A DNA stretch of 64,000 nt from Acidobacteriota bacterium. Its GTDB lineage: Bacteria > Acidobacteriota > Blastocatellia > Pyrinomonadales > Pyrinomonadaceae. The notes under the pieces are model-generated. The model had not been told where the DNA came from. It did no database searches and was given only the letters and a program-made list of their open reading frames with translations. Where the stretch lies: NCBI GenBank assembly GCA_019239425.1, contig JAFAZX010000049.1:1-64000 (forward strand), given 5' to 3'. Positions within the stretch are counted from its first letter, which is position 1; the number at the start of each line of letters is the position of its first letter. Below, in pieces: positions 21,168 through 30,432 of this stretch. The position numbers and the translations under genes are program-made.

Positions 21168-24100
21168 ATGTTCACTGTGAAGAGTCCCCGCGTCTGCCTG
21201 CTGGTCGCGCTGCTCCTGTTCTCGTGTGTGAGGGCCGCGCCCGTCCGAGCGCAGGCCGCGCCGAAGGTCGAGCCGCGGCCGTACCTATACGAGCCTTCGC
21301 TCTCGCCCGACCGGAAGGAGATCGCCTTCGTCTCCGGCGGCGACGTGTGGACGGCGCCGGCCGAGGGCGGCGAGGCGCGCCTGCTCGTCTCGCACCCCGC
21401 CAACGAGTCGCGGCCGCTCTACTCGCCGGACGGCCGCTCGCTCGCCTTCGTCTCGACGCGCACGGGCAACGGAGACATCTACGTGCTCGACTTCGCCTCG
21501 GGCGAGGTGCGGCGCGTCACCTTCGACGACGCGGCCGAACAGTTGGACGCCTGGTCGTATGACGGCAAGTGGCTCTACTTCTCCTCGACGGCGCGCGACA
21601 TCGCCGCGAGCAACGACGTGTACCGCGTCAGCGCCGCGGGCGGCACGCCGATGCGGGTCTCGGCCGACCGCTACGCGAACGAGTGGGCGGCGGCCCCCGC
21701 GCCCGACGGCAACGCGCTTGCCTTCGTCGGCCGCGGCTACGTGCAGTGGTGGCGCCACGGCCACGCGCACATAGACACCTCGGTCATCACGCTCATGCGC
21801 GACCAGGCGACCCCGAAGTACGAACCGTTGACCGACGGCGCGGCGAAAGAGATCTGGCCGATGTGGGGCGAGGGCGGCAAGAGCCTCTTCTACGTCTCCG
21901 ACCGCGGCGGGGCCGAGAACATCTGGAAGCTTCCTCTGGGCGGGAGGCCGGCGCAGCTGACGAAGTTCACCGCGGGGCGCGTGCTCTGGCCGAACATCTC
22001 TTACGACGGCCGCGCGGTCGTCTTCGAGCGCGGCTACGGCATCTGGCGCATGGAGACCGACTCGGGGCGCGCGTCCGAAGTGCGCATCACCCTGCGCGGC
22101 GCGCCCGCCGGGCCGGCCGTCGAGCGCGTGCGGCAGGCGGAGCAGTTGCAGGACTTGGCGCTCTCGCCCGACGGCAAGAAGGTCGCCTTCGTCGCGCGCG
22201 GAGAGGTCTTCGCGGCCTCGGCCTCGGACGGCGGCGACGCGGTGCGCGTGACGAACAGCCCCGCGCCCGAGTCGCAGCCCGTCTGGTCGCCCGACAGCCG
22301 AAGGCTCGCGTACGTCTCGGGGCGCAACGGGCACGGGCAGCTCTTCGCCTACGACTTCGCGACGAACGCGGAGACGCAGTTGACGAGCGCCGCCGAATCC
22401 GACGACACGCCGCGCTTCTCGCCCGACGGCAAGTGGCTCGCCTTCCAGCGCGCCGGCCGCGAGCTGCGCGCGCTCAACGTCGAGACGAAGCAGGAGAGGC
22501 TCGTCGCCGCGGGCAGCTTCTCGCGCCCGCCCCTGAGTCCGGATCGCCCCTTCGCCTTCTCGCCCGACAGCAAGTGGATCGCGTACATGCCCGTCGGCCA
22601 GAAGCTCTTCCGCAACGTCTACGTCGCGGAGGTCGAGGGTGACGGCCGTGGCCGGCCCGTCAGCTTCCTCGCCAACGCGGGGAGCAACACCGTCTCCTGG
22701 AGCGCGGACGGCACCTTCATCCTCTTCGACACGGGGCAGCGTACGGAGTCGGGGCAGGTCGCGCGCGTCGACCTCATCCCGCGCACGCCGCGCTTCCGCG
22801 AAGACCAGTTCCGCGACCTCTTCAAAGAGGAGACGCCGAAGACCGTCTCGCCCTCGCTGCGCCGTCAGGAGAACAACCCGACGCCATCGCCCTCTCCGAC
22901 CCCGACGCCGACGGGCACGCCGACGCCGACGCCGACGCCCGCGGAGCCGGGCACCACCCCGACGCCCGCGCAGACGCCGACCCCGGCCCCCGCGGGAAAG
23001 GGGCAGGCGGGCGCGGAGAAGAAGCCGGTCGAGGTCGTCTTCGAGGGCATACGCCGGAGGCTGAGTCTGCTGCCCGTCGACGTCGACGTTTACTACCAGA
23101 CGGTGAGTCCCGACGGGAAGTACCTGCTGATGCTGGCGGGCGCGGTCGGTCAGAACAACATCTACCTCTACCCGCTCGACGAGCTTTCGCGCGAGCCGGC
23201 GGTCGCACGCCAGCTCACGTCGACGCCCGGCTTCAAGTCCGACGCGCAGTTCTCGCTCGACGGCCAGCAGGTCTTCTACCTCGAGAACGGCCGCATCCAG
23301 ATCGCGCCGCTCGACCAGCGGCAGCCGCCGCGCGGGCTCGCGGTCGCGGCCGAAATGGACGTGGACTTCGCGCGCGAGAAGTTGGAAGTCTTCCGGCAGG
23401 GCTGGGAGCTGATGCGCGACAACTTCTACGACCCGCAGTACCACGGCGCGGACTGGCCCGCCGTCCGGGCCGAACTCGAGCCTTACGTCGCGGGCGCGCG
23501 CACGCCCGACGAGGTGCGGCGGCTGATGCGTCTGATGGTCGGCGAGCTGAACGCATCGCACCTCGGCGTCAGCAACCCCCCGGGCGCCGCGCAGACGACG
23601 ACCGGCAGACTCGGCCTCGACTTCGACCGCGCCGAGTACGAGCGCGCGGGCAGGCTCAAGGTCGCCGAAGTCATCCCGCTCGGCCCCGCGGCGCTCGCGC
23701 GCGACACCGCGGCGCCCGACCGCACGCGCCCGCTGAGGGAGGGCGAGTACGTCCTCGCGGTCGACGGCCGCGCGGTCGACGCGCGGACGAACCTCGACGA
23801 GCTGCTCAACTACAAGGTCGGCCGCCGCGTCACGCTCACGGTCGCCTCCACGGCGGACGGCGCGGACAGGAAAGACCTCGACGTGCGGCCGGTCAACGTG
23901 AACACGGAGAAGGGGCTGCGCTACCGCAAGTGGGTGGACGAGCGGCGGGCCTACGTCGAGCGTGTGAGCGGCGGCCGGCTCGGCTACGTGCACATGTACG
24001 ACATGACCTCGCCGTCACTCGCGCAGCTCTACGTAGACCTCGACGTGGAGAACCAGTCGAAGGAGGGCGTGGTCGTGGACGTGCGCCACAACAACGGCGG

Positions 24101-24533
24101 CTTCGTCAACGTCTACGCCGTGGACGTGCTCGCGCGCCGCAGCTACATGCGCATGACGCCTCGCGGTTTCGCGGCGACGCCGGCCCGGCCTTACCTCGGA
24201 CAGCGCGTGCTGGAGCTGCCGACGGTGCTCGTCACAGACCAGTACTCGCTCTCGGACGCGGAGGATTTTGCGGAGGGCTACCGGAGTCTGAAGCTGGGCA
24301 AGGTGGTGGGCGAGCCGACGGCCGGCTGGATCATCTTCACCTCCGACGTCTCGCTCCTCGACGGGACGGGCTTCCGCCTCCCCTTCGTCCGCATCGAGAC
24401 GGCCGAAGGCGTCAACATGGAGCGCAACCCGCGCCCCGTGGACGTGCCCGTCGAGAGGCCGATAGGCGAAAGCTACACGGGCAAGGATTCCCAGCTCGAC
24501 GCCGCGGTGAAAGAGTTGTTAGGACGGAAATAA
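21168..24533 (+). CDS. Tricorn-like S41 protease with beta-propeller
   Basis: An 1121-residue secreted protein. A signal peptide (VCLLVALLLFSCVRAAPVRAQ) is followed by WD40-like PD40 blades (repeated SPDGK/SPDRK motifs, about 40-560), a Pro/Thr-rich linker (about 569-614), a further propeller section, a helical domain (about 740-800), a PDZ domain (about 810-905) and a C-terminal S41 peptidase domain. The nucleophile is probably a serine in DQYSLSDAEDF near residue 1027, with ENQSKEGVVVDVRHNNGG before it. The ATG at 21168 has GGAGG five bases upstream; the frame upstream is not part of the protein. Tricorn-type proteases degrade peptides; here the signal suggests a periplasmic or outer site. 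Confidence 0.92.
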   Translation: MFTVKSPRVCLLVALLLFSCVRAAPVRAQAAPKVEPRPYLYEPSLSPDRKEIAFVSGGDVWTAPAEGGEARLLVSHPANESRPLYSPDGRSLAFVSTRTGNGDIYVLDFASGEVRRVTFDDAAEQLDAWSYDGKWLYFSSTARDIAASNDVYRVSAAGGTPMRVSADRYANEWAAAPAPDGNALAFVGRGYVQWWRHGHAHIDTSVITLMRDQATPKYEPLTDGAAKEIWPMWGEGGKSLFYVSDRGGAENIWKLPLGGRPAQLTKFTAGRVLWPNISYDGRAVVFERGYGIWRMETDSGRASEVRITLRGAPAGPAVERVRQAEQLQDLALSPDGKKVAFVARGEVFAASASDGGDAVRVTNSPAPESQPVWSPDSRRLAYVSGRNGHGQLFAYDFATNAETQLTSAAESDDTPRFSPDGKWLAFQRAGRELRALNVETKQERLVAAGSFSRPPLSPDRPFAFSPDSKWIAYMPVGQKLFRNVYVAEVEGDGRGRPVSFLANAGSNTVSWSADGTFILFDTGQRTESGQVARVDLIPRTPRFREDQFRDLFKEETPKTVSPSLRRQENNPTPSPSPTPTPTGTPTPTPTPAEPGTTPTPAQTPTPAPAGKGQAGAEKKPVEVVFEGIRRRLSLLPVDVDVYYQTVSPDGKYLLMLAGAVGQNNIYLYPLDELSREPAVARQLTSTPGFKSDAQFSLDGQQVFYLENGRIQIAPLDQRQPPRGLAVAAEMDVDFAREKLEVFRQGWELMRDNFYDPQYHGADWPAVRAELEPYVAGARTPDEVRRLMRLMVGELNASHLGVSNPPGAAQTTTGRLGLDFDRAEYERAGRLKVAEVIPLGPAALARDTAAPDRTRPLREGEYVLAVDGRAVDARTNLDELLNYKVGRRVTLTVASTADGADRKDLDVRPVNVNTEKGLRYRKWVDERRAYVERVSGGRLGYVHMYDMTSPSLAQLYVDLDVENQSKEGVVVDVRHNNGGFVNVYAVDVLARRSYMRMTPRGFAATPARPYLGQRVLELPTVLVTDQYSLSDAEDFAEGYRSLKLGKVVGEPTAGWIIFTSDVSLLDGTGFRLPFVRIETAEGVNMERNPRPVDVPVERPIGESYTGKDSQLDAAVKELLGRK

Positions 24534-24602
24534 CCACAGAGACACGGAGGCACGGCTCGTTGAGTCATAACTCAACGAGCCGTGCCTCCGTGTCTCTGTG
24601 GT
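24533..24602. repeat. Hairpin element, family A, perfect 32-bp stem (no. 12)
   Basis: Arms 24533-24564 and 24571-24602 are perfectly complementary over 32 bases with a 6-base loop. The copy-specific variants (CGGAGG, CACGG) occur in both arms. It lies between two convergent genes and could act as a two-way terminator, though there is no U-tract. Confidence 0.95.
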
Positions 24603-24610
24603 GAACTGCT

Positions 24611-27600
24611 TTAGAACTGGTCGCGGTCGCGCCGCATGGCGGAGGGCGACGGGCCGGACGTGGGCCGGGCGCTGACCTTCTCCCACTCCTCGCGGGAGAG
24701 GGTCTTCACGGGCTCGAGCTTCTTCGACGACAGATCCGAGTTCAGCCCCGAAAGCTCCTTCGAAGTCCAGGTGTCGAAGTCTTTGACCACGTCGGCCAGC
24801 TCGCGGGCGAGGGCATCGGCGCGCTCGATTTGCGTCTGCGAGGGGCGGCCCTCGTAGAAGATGACGTTGGCATAAAGCTCCGTCAGGAACTCGCGCAGGC
24901 GCTCCTCGCCCGTGATGGCGCCGCCCTCCTTGGTGGCGACGATCTTCTTGCGCAGCTCGTCCACCTGCGCCGAGGCATTCTGCAGGCGCTTGCGTAAGGG
25001 GTCGCCCTCGGGCAGCTGCGCGGCGCGGTCGTCGAGCGCGAGGCGCAAGGAGTTGATCTTGTCCACGGCGTACGACATCTCGTCGAGCTGCCGGTACAGC
25101 TTCATGGCGAGGTCGAACTGCTCCTTGCGTTCTCCGGCCGTGTGCGTCGCGCGCGGGTCGGGCGCCACGCGGAGCTGCGTCGTGTAGACCTCCTTGTCCT
25201 TCGTCATCTTCACCGTGTACGTGCCCGGCAGAACCCTCGGCCCGTAGGCGGCCCCGCCGGCGAGCGTCGCCGCGGGCGGCACCTTCGGCGGGTCGAGCCG
25301 CATCGACCACGTCACGCGGCTCAGGCCCCGCCGCTTGCTGCTCGGGATGACCTTCAGCAGCCTGCCCTCGGGGTCGAAGACCTCGATCTTCAGGTCGCCG
25401 AAGATGTGGCGGCGGCGCTGGTAGTAGGTGATGACGGCGTCGCCGTCCGGGTTGGCGCCGACGAACTCGGCGTCGCCGTTGGGCCAGCCGCCGCTGCCCG
25501 TGATGGACTGCACCGTCGGGCGGCCTTCGATGAAGAAGGCGTCCTTCGCCAGCGCGTCGGGCGTGAGCGCGCGCAGAGGGGTGATGTCGTCCACGATCCA
25601 GATGCCGCGGCCGTGCGTGGCGATGACGAGGTCGTTGTCGCGCGGGTGGATACTGATGTCGCGCACGGCGACCGAGGGCAGGTCGCCGCCCTTGTACTGC
25701 GCCCAGCGCCCGCCCCCGTCGAGCGAGACCCACAGGCCGAACTCGGTGCCGACGAAGAGCAGGGCGTTGTTGACGAGGTCTTGCCTCACGACGTGCGCGT
25801 AGCCGCGCACGGGCGAGCCTTCGGGGACGAGCGGTGTCCAGGTCTTGCCGAAGTCCTCGGTCTTGTAGACGTAGGGCTTCAGGTCGCCGAACGTGTGCGC
25901 GTCGAAGGTGACGAAGGCCGTGCCTTCCGCGAAGTGTCCGGCGTCGATGTAGGAGACCCACGCGTTCTTCGGGACGCCCCTGACGTTGCCGACGACGTTA
26001 TTCCAGGTCTTGCCGCCGTCGCGCGTGAGCTGCACGTTGCCGTCGTCGGTGCCGGCCCAGATGACGTTCGGGTTCTTGGGCGACTCCGAGATGGCGTAGA
26101 TGGTCGTGTGCGTCTCGGCCGCGGAGTTGTCCACGGTGACGCCGCCCGACTGCTCCTGCTTCTGCTTCTCGGGGTCGTTCGTGGTCAGGTCAGGCGAGAT
26201 GCGCTCCCAGGTCTGCCCGCGGTCGCGCGAGCGGAAGAGGAACTGCGAGCCGATGTAGATCGTCCCCTTCTGCGTCGGGCTGAGGTGGATGGGCGTGTTC
26301 CAGTTGAAGCGGAGCTTCTTCTCGCCGTAGTTGGGGAGCGGCTTGATGTCGCGCGTCTCGTGCGTCTTGCGGTTGACGCGGCCGATGTAGCCGCCCTGCG
26401 ACTCGGCGTAGATGTAGTCGGGGTCGGCCGGGTCTGCGAACATCCAGAAGCCGTCGCCGCCGTACACGTTCTCCCACTGCGCGTTGGCGATGCCGCCCGG
26501 AAACTCAGACTGCCCGACCCACGAGGAGTTGTCCTGCAGGCCGCCGTAGACCCGGTACGGCCGCTCGTTGTCCAGGCTCACGTGGTAGAACTGCGAGATG
26601 GGAAGGTTCTGCGCCTTCCACCAGCGGTTGCCGCCGTCGTACGAGTACCAGAGGCCGCCGTCGTCGCCGGTGATGACGTGGTCGGTGTTATTGGGGTTGA
26701 CCCACACGCAGTGGAAGTCGCCGTGCGCGCCGCCCGAGATGTCCGAGAAGCTTCGGCCTCCGTCGTTGCTGAAGATGAGCGAGCCGCCGGGCTTATAGAT
26801 CTTGTTCTCGTCCTTCGGGTCGACGATGAGGGCGGAGAAGTAGAAGGCGCGCCAGATCATGTTCTGGCTGCGGTCGAGCTGCGCCCAGGTCTTCCCGCCG
26901 TCGTCCGAGCGGTAGAGCCCGTCCTTCGGGATGACCGCCTCGATGGCCGCGTAGACGACGTCCGGCTTCGAGGGCGCGACTGCGACGGCCACGCGCCCCC
27001 AGGGCTTCGGCGGCAGGCCCTTCGCGCTCGACTCGGTCAGCTCCGCCCACGTCGCGCCGCCGTCGGTCGATTTGTAGAGGCCGCTCGCGCTCGGGGACTC
27101 GGGCGTCTCGCCGCCCGAGCGGAACGTCCAGCCCTTGCGGCGGAAGTCCCAGAGCCCCGCGTAGATGGTCTTCGGGTTCGACGCGTCCATCGACATCATC
27201 GAGCACCCCGTCGAGAGGTTCGCGCCCTTCAAGACCTTCGCCCAGGTCTTCCCGCCGTCGGTCGTCTTGTAGACGCCGCGCTCGTCCGAGTCGCTCCAGA
27301 GTTTGCCGGGCGCGCAGACGTAGACCGTGTCGGTGTTCGAAGGGTCGACCAGAATCTTCGCGACGCGCTCGGAGTCCTTGAGTCCGACGTTCGTCCAGTT
27401 GTCGCCGCCGTCCGTGGACTTGTAGACGCCGTCGCCGACCGAGACCGAGTTGCGCGTCCAGGCCTCGCCCGTGCCGACCCAGACGACCTTCGGGTTCTTC
27501 GGGTCGATGGTGACGGCGCCGACGGACTGGACGGGCTGCTTGTCGAAGACGGGCTTGAAGGTCGTCCCGCCGTTGACGGACTTCCACACGCCGCCCGAGG

Positions 27601-27847
27601 CCGAGCCGACGTAGACGGTCAGGCGCTGCCCCTCCTGCACGGCGTCGACGGCGGCGACGCGGCCCGACATCACCGCCGAGCCGATGTTGCGCGCCCCGAG
27701 GCCCGAGACGGTCTGGGAATCGACCTTGACCGGCGCGTTCGACTGCGGCCCGGCGGGGCGCGGCGTCTGCGCCGAGGTGTCCAGTGAAGCGGTGAGAAGC
27801 AGGCCGAGAAAGATTGCCGAGAGACCGCGCGAAAGAATTGTTTTCAT
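24611..27847 (-). CDS. Secreted BNR/sortilin-like propeller protein
   Basis: A 1078-residue protein with a signal peptide (ending LLLTASLDTSAQ) and many BNR/Asp-box blades, seen as repeated SxDGGxTW motifs (YKSTDGGDNW, YKTTDGGKTW, YRSDDGGKTW, RSRDRGQTW). This is the WD40/YVTN/BNR-like family common in Acidobacteriota and Bacteroidetes, sometimes called sortilin-like or labelled glycosyl hydrolase. A helical region rich in charged residues follows from about residue 950. The blades recall xyloglucanases and sialidases, but I see no catalytic set, so a binding or peptide-processing role is equally possible. AGAGGA precedes the ATG at 27847. Confidence 0.87.
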   Translation of the reverse strand: MKTILSRGLSAIFLGLLLTASLDTSAQTPRPAGPQSNAPVKVDSQTVSGLGARNIGSAVMSGRVAAVDAVQEGQRLTVYVGSASGGVWKSVNGGTTFKPVFDKQPVQSVGAVTIDPKNPKVVWVGTGEAWTRNSVSVGDGVYKSTDGGDNWTNVGLKDSERVAKILVDPSNTDTVYVCAPGKLWSDSDERGVYKTTDGGKTWAKVLKGANLSTGCSMMSMDASNPKTIYAGLWDFRRKGWTFRSGGETPESPSASGLYKSTDGGATWAELTESSAKGLPPKPWGRVAVAVAPSKPDVVYAAIEAVIPKDGLYRSDDGGKTWAQLDRSQNMIWRAFYFSALIVDPKDENKIYKPGGSLIFSNDGGRSFSDISGGAHGDFHCVWVNPNNTDHVITGDDGGLWYSYDGGNRWWKAQNLPISQFYHVSLDNERPYRVYGGLQDNSSWVGQSEFPGGIANAQWENVYGGDGFWMFADPADPDYIYAESQGGYIGRVNRKTHETRDIKPLPNYGEKKLRFNWNTPIHLSPTQKGTIYIGSQFLFRSRDRGQTWERISPDLTTNDPEKQKQEQSGGVTVDNSAAETHTTIYAISESPKNPNVIWAGTDDGNVQLTRDGGKTWNNVVGNVRGVPKNAWVSYIDAGHFAEGTAFVTFDAHTFGDLKPYVYKTEDFGKTWTPLVPEGSPVRGYAHVVRQDLVNNALLFVGTEFGLWVSLDGGGRWAQYKGGDLPSVAVRDISIHPRDNDLVIATHGRGIWIVDDITPLRALTPDALAKDAFFIEGRPTVQSITGSGGWPNGDAEFVGANPDGDAVITYYQRRRHIFGDLKIEVFDPEGRLLKVIPSSKRRGLSRVTWSMRLDPPKVPPAATLAGGAAYGPRVLPGTYTVKMTKDKEVYTTQLRVAPDPRATHTAGERKEQFDLAMKLYRQLDEMSYAVDKINSLRLALDDRAAQLPEGDPLRKRLQNASAQVDELRKKIVATKEGGAITGEERLREFLTELYANVIFYEGRPSQTQIERADALARELADVVKDFDTWTSKELSGLNSDLSSKKLEPVKTLSREEWEKVSARPTSGPSPSAMRRDRDQF

Positions 27848-27868
27848 GATTGGGGAATCCTCTTCGTA

Positions 27869-27939
27869 AGGATGAAGGCGGAAGGATGAAGGATGAATGG
27901 CAGACCCGCATCTCTTCATCCTTCATCCTTCATCCTTTA
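27869..27939. repeat. Hairpin element, family F (no. 13)
   Basis: Left arm 27869-27898 (units GGATGAA, GGCGGAA) and right arm 27915-27939 (unit TTCATCC), period 7. It lies between two minus-strand genes and touches the stop codon of the upstream one. Confidence 0.88.
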
Positions 27940-28758
27940 TTTTTGTGGGGGCTTTCCGGCCTCGGCGGCCTTCTTCTCTTCGGACTGCTTGGGCGCGGTG
28001 GATGAGGCGTCGGGGGCGGACGGCGGTGCGGGCTCAACCGCGGGCTTGGCGAAGCGCGAGTCCTCGATGGGGACGTTGGTCTCGATCTTCTCGTAGGTCA
28101 CCTTCGAGCGGTCGGGGTTGCCCTTGAGGCCGCTCTCGACGGAGAAGGGCAGGTACCAGCCGCCGACCTCCTTGTAGTCGCCGAGGATGGTCTCGTACTC
28201 GCGCTCGGCGCCGCGGATCATGCGCTTGATGTCGATCTTGATGGGCACGAAGTAGTCGGTGTCCATGTAGTAGATGCGCACGTCGCCGCTCGGCAGGGTC
28301 GCCTTGAGCTTGTACGTGTCGGTGCCCTCGACCTCGTCCATCCCGACGTACTCGACCTTCACGCCCTTCTGCTTGTAGTTGACGAGCGGGCCGTCGAGGT
28401 CTGAGTCCTCGACGATGCCCTTCATCTCCTCCTCGCTCAGGGCCTCGGCGTCCTTCTTGCCGTTCCAGGGCTCGATCTTCCAGCCCGTCCGGCCGTCGTA
28501 GGCGGTGACGCCGACCATGCCCTGGATGTTGAGCTCCTGGCGGACGAGGTTGGGGCGGCGGTTCTCCTCGACGACCGCGGCCTCGAGGCCGCCGTCGCCG
28601 ATGTACTTGCCCGTGCGGCGCAGGGACTTGACTGCCTGTATCTTCTCCATGCCGCCGACGGTCTTGATGAACTTGTCGACGATCTCGTCGGCGGTCTGCG
28701 CCGAGGCATGCGCGGCGAACGCCGTGACGCAGGCCAGCGCCAGTAAAAGTTTACGCAT
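27937..28758 (-). CDS. LolA-like secreted protein
   Basis: A 273-residue exported protein (signal peptide MRKLLLALACVTAFAAHASA). The opening TADEIVDKFIKTVGGMEKIQAVKSL is typical of outer-membrane lipoprotein sorting protein (LolA/LolB-fold) relatives that Acidobacteriota encode in large numbers. The tail from about residue 240 is low-complexity Pro/Ala/Lys. GGGAGAG precedes the ATG at 28758; residues further upstream in the frame are not convincing. It probably shares a transcript with the BNR protein gene downstream. It lacks evidence for being the true LolA. Confidence 0.8.
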   Translation of the reverse strand: MRKLLLALACVTAFAAHASAQTADEIVDKFIKTVGGMEKIQAVKSLRRTGKYIGDGGLEAAVVEENRRPNLVRQELNIQGMVGVTAYDGRTGWKIEPWNGKKDAEALSEEEMKGIVEDSDLDGPLVNYKQKGVKVEYVGMDEVEGTDTYKLKATLPSGDVRIYYMDTDYFVPIKIDIKRMIRGAEREYETILGDYKEVGGWYLPFSVESGLKGNPDRSKVTYEKIETNVPIEDSRFAKPAVEPAPPSAPDASSTAPKQSEEKKAAEAGKPPQK

Positions 28759-28917
28759 GTCGCTCTCCCGTGTGTGGTGCAGAAGTGTGAACGGCCCTGT
28801 ACGACGGGCAATAGTAGTGCAGCCCGGCGGGGAAGTCGATAGCAATCCTCGGCCGCGCGAAAGTTCTTTCCGTTTCGTCACGGGAAAGCGCCGACTCGTA
28901 ACAGGCGGGCCGCCGGG

Positions 28918-30366
28918 TCAGTCGCCGCGGCCGGCGCTGAGGGCGTCTTCGGGGTCGGCGGGCGTGTCGACCGGGCCGGCCTCTTCGCGCTGCGGCAGGT
29001 GCCCCTGCTCGCGGTAGAGGCGCAGCTTGTTGTGCAGGGTCTTGAGGCTGATCTGGAGGAGCTCGGCGGCGCGCGTCTTGTTGTTCTCGGTCTTCTGGAG
29101 CGTGCGCAGGATCATGCGCCGCTCGACCTCGTCGATGGGCGTGCCGACGGGGAGCGTGATGGTGTCCTCGCCGCGGCTCTGCGAGCGCTGTTCGAGCGGG
29201 TAGGGGGCGAGGTGGTGGCGGTCGATGATTTCCGAAGAGCAGATGATGACGGCGCGCTCGATGACGTTGCGCAGCTCGCGGACGTTGCCGGGCCAGTTGT
29301 GCGATTGTAGGGCCTCGACCGCGGCCGGGCTTAAAAGTTTCGCGGGCCGCCCGTGCCTTTCGGCGAGTTGCGCGACGAGGTGCTGCGCGAGCAGGGGGAT
29401 GTCCTCCTTGCGCTTGCGCAGCGGCGGCAGCTCGACCGTGATGACGTTGAGGCGGTAGAGGAGGTCTTCGCGGAAGGTGCCCGCGCGGACGGCCCCCTGC
29501 GGGTCGCGGTTCGTCGCCGCCAGCACGCGCACGTCCACTGGCAGTTCCTGCGAGCCGCCGAGTCTGCGAATCCTCCTGTCTTCGAGCACGCGGAGGAGCT
29601 TCGCCTGAAGCGAGACGGGCATCTCGGAGATTTCGTCGAGGAAGAGCGTCCCGCCGGTCGCCAACTCGAAGCAGCCCAGACGCCGCGCGGCCGCGCCGGT
29701 GAACGCGCCGCGCTCGTGGCCGAACAGCTCCGACTCCATCAGAGTCTCTGGGATGGCCGAGCAGTTGATGGCGACGAAGGCGTTGTTCTTGCGCGGACTC
29801 AGGTTGTGGATGGTGCGCGCGCAGAGTTCCTTGCCCGTCCCGGAATCTCCCGTCAACAACACGGAGGCCGACGAGGGCGCGACCTGCTCGATGAGCGCGT
29901 AAATCTGGCGCATCGGCTCGCTCGCGCCGACCAGCTCGCCGAAGGCGCCGCGGTCGCGCAGTTGGAGCCGGAGCGCGAGGTTCTCGCGCCGGGCCTCGGC
30001 GTACTCGTCCGCGCGCTCGACGACGAGGCGGAGCTTGGCGAAGTCGATGGGCTTCTCTAAGTAGTGGAACGCGCCCTCCTCCTGTATGGCGCGCAGGGCC
30101 ATCTCGACCGTGCCCTGGCCGGTGAGGAGGATGACGGCCGTCTCCGGGTGCAGCTCGCGCATCTCGCGCAGCAGCCCGAAGCCGTCGAGGTGCGGCATGT
30201 AGACGTCCGAGACGACGACCGACGGGCGGAACTCCTCGACCTTCGCGAGACCTTGCAGGCCGTCGGGCGCGACGGCGGTCTCGTAGCCCCAGCCCGCCAG
30301 CATCTCGCTGAGGGACTCGGCTATCACGGGTTCGTCGTCTACGATGAGGACACGGCCCTTAGGCAT
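28918..30366 (-). CDS. Sigma54-dependent response regulator, NtrC type
   Basis: A 482-residue activator of RpoN promoters. Receiver domain 1-120 with Asp10, Asp11, phosphoacceptor Asp54 and Lys105; AAA+ domain with Walker A GDSGTGKE at 173-180, the sigma54-contact motif GAFTGA at 220-225 and Walker B LFLDE near 241-245; a FIS-type helix-turn-helix at the C-terminus (TRAAELLQISLKTLHNKLR). The partner kinase is not in the window. It lies downstream of hemD on the same strand with a 66-base gap, so it may be on the haem transcript. I saw no convincing -24/-12 promoter here. Confidence 0.94.
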   Translation of the reverse strand: MPKGRVLIVDDEPVIAESLSEMLAGWGYETAVAPDGLQGLAKVEEFRPSVVVSDVYMPHLDGFGLLREMRELHPETAVILLTGQGTVEMALRAIQEEGAFHYLEKPIDFAKLRLVVERADEYAEARRENLALRLQLRDRGAFGELVGASEPMRQIYALIEQVAPSSASVLLTGDSGTGKELCARTIHNLSPRKNNAFVAINCSAIPETLMESELFGHERGAFTGAAARRLGCFELATGGTLFLDEISEMPVSLQAKLLRVLEDRRIRRLGGSQELPVDVRVLAATNRDPQGAVRAGTFREDLLYRLNVITVELPPLRKRKEDIPLLAQHLVAQLAERHGRPAKLLSPAAVEALQSHNWPGNVRELRNVIERAVIICSSEIIDRHHLAPYPLEQRSQSRGEDTITLPVGTPIDEVERRMILRTLQKTENNKTRAAELLQISLKTLHNKLRLYREQGHLPQREEAGPVDTPADPEDALSAGRGD

Positions 30367-30432
30367 AGGACTATGAGTGTAGCAAGTTAACCCGAAAGGA
30401 AAAAGGTTCGGGGCGCAGTCGGACGCGCGGAA

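Noticed and set aside
21285..23993. A 902-residue open frame antisense to the tricorn-like protease gene
   Set aside because: Composition is that of a shadow frame (Arg/Ala/Val/Asp), with no motif, and the plus-strand gene is certain.
24533..24602. Plain intrinsic terminator
   Set aside because: The stem is long and perfect but has no following U-tract, and identical families occur inside operons between codirectional genes, where termination would be harmful. Termination is kept only as a possible secondary effect.
25142..27787. An 881-residue open frame on the plus strand over the BNR protein gene
   Set aside because: Antisense shadow; the minus-strand frame has repeated Asp-box motifs and a signal peptide.
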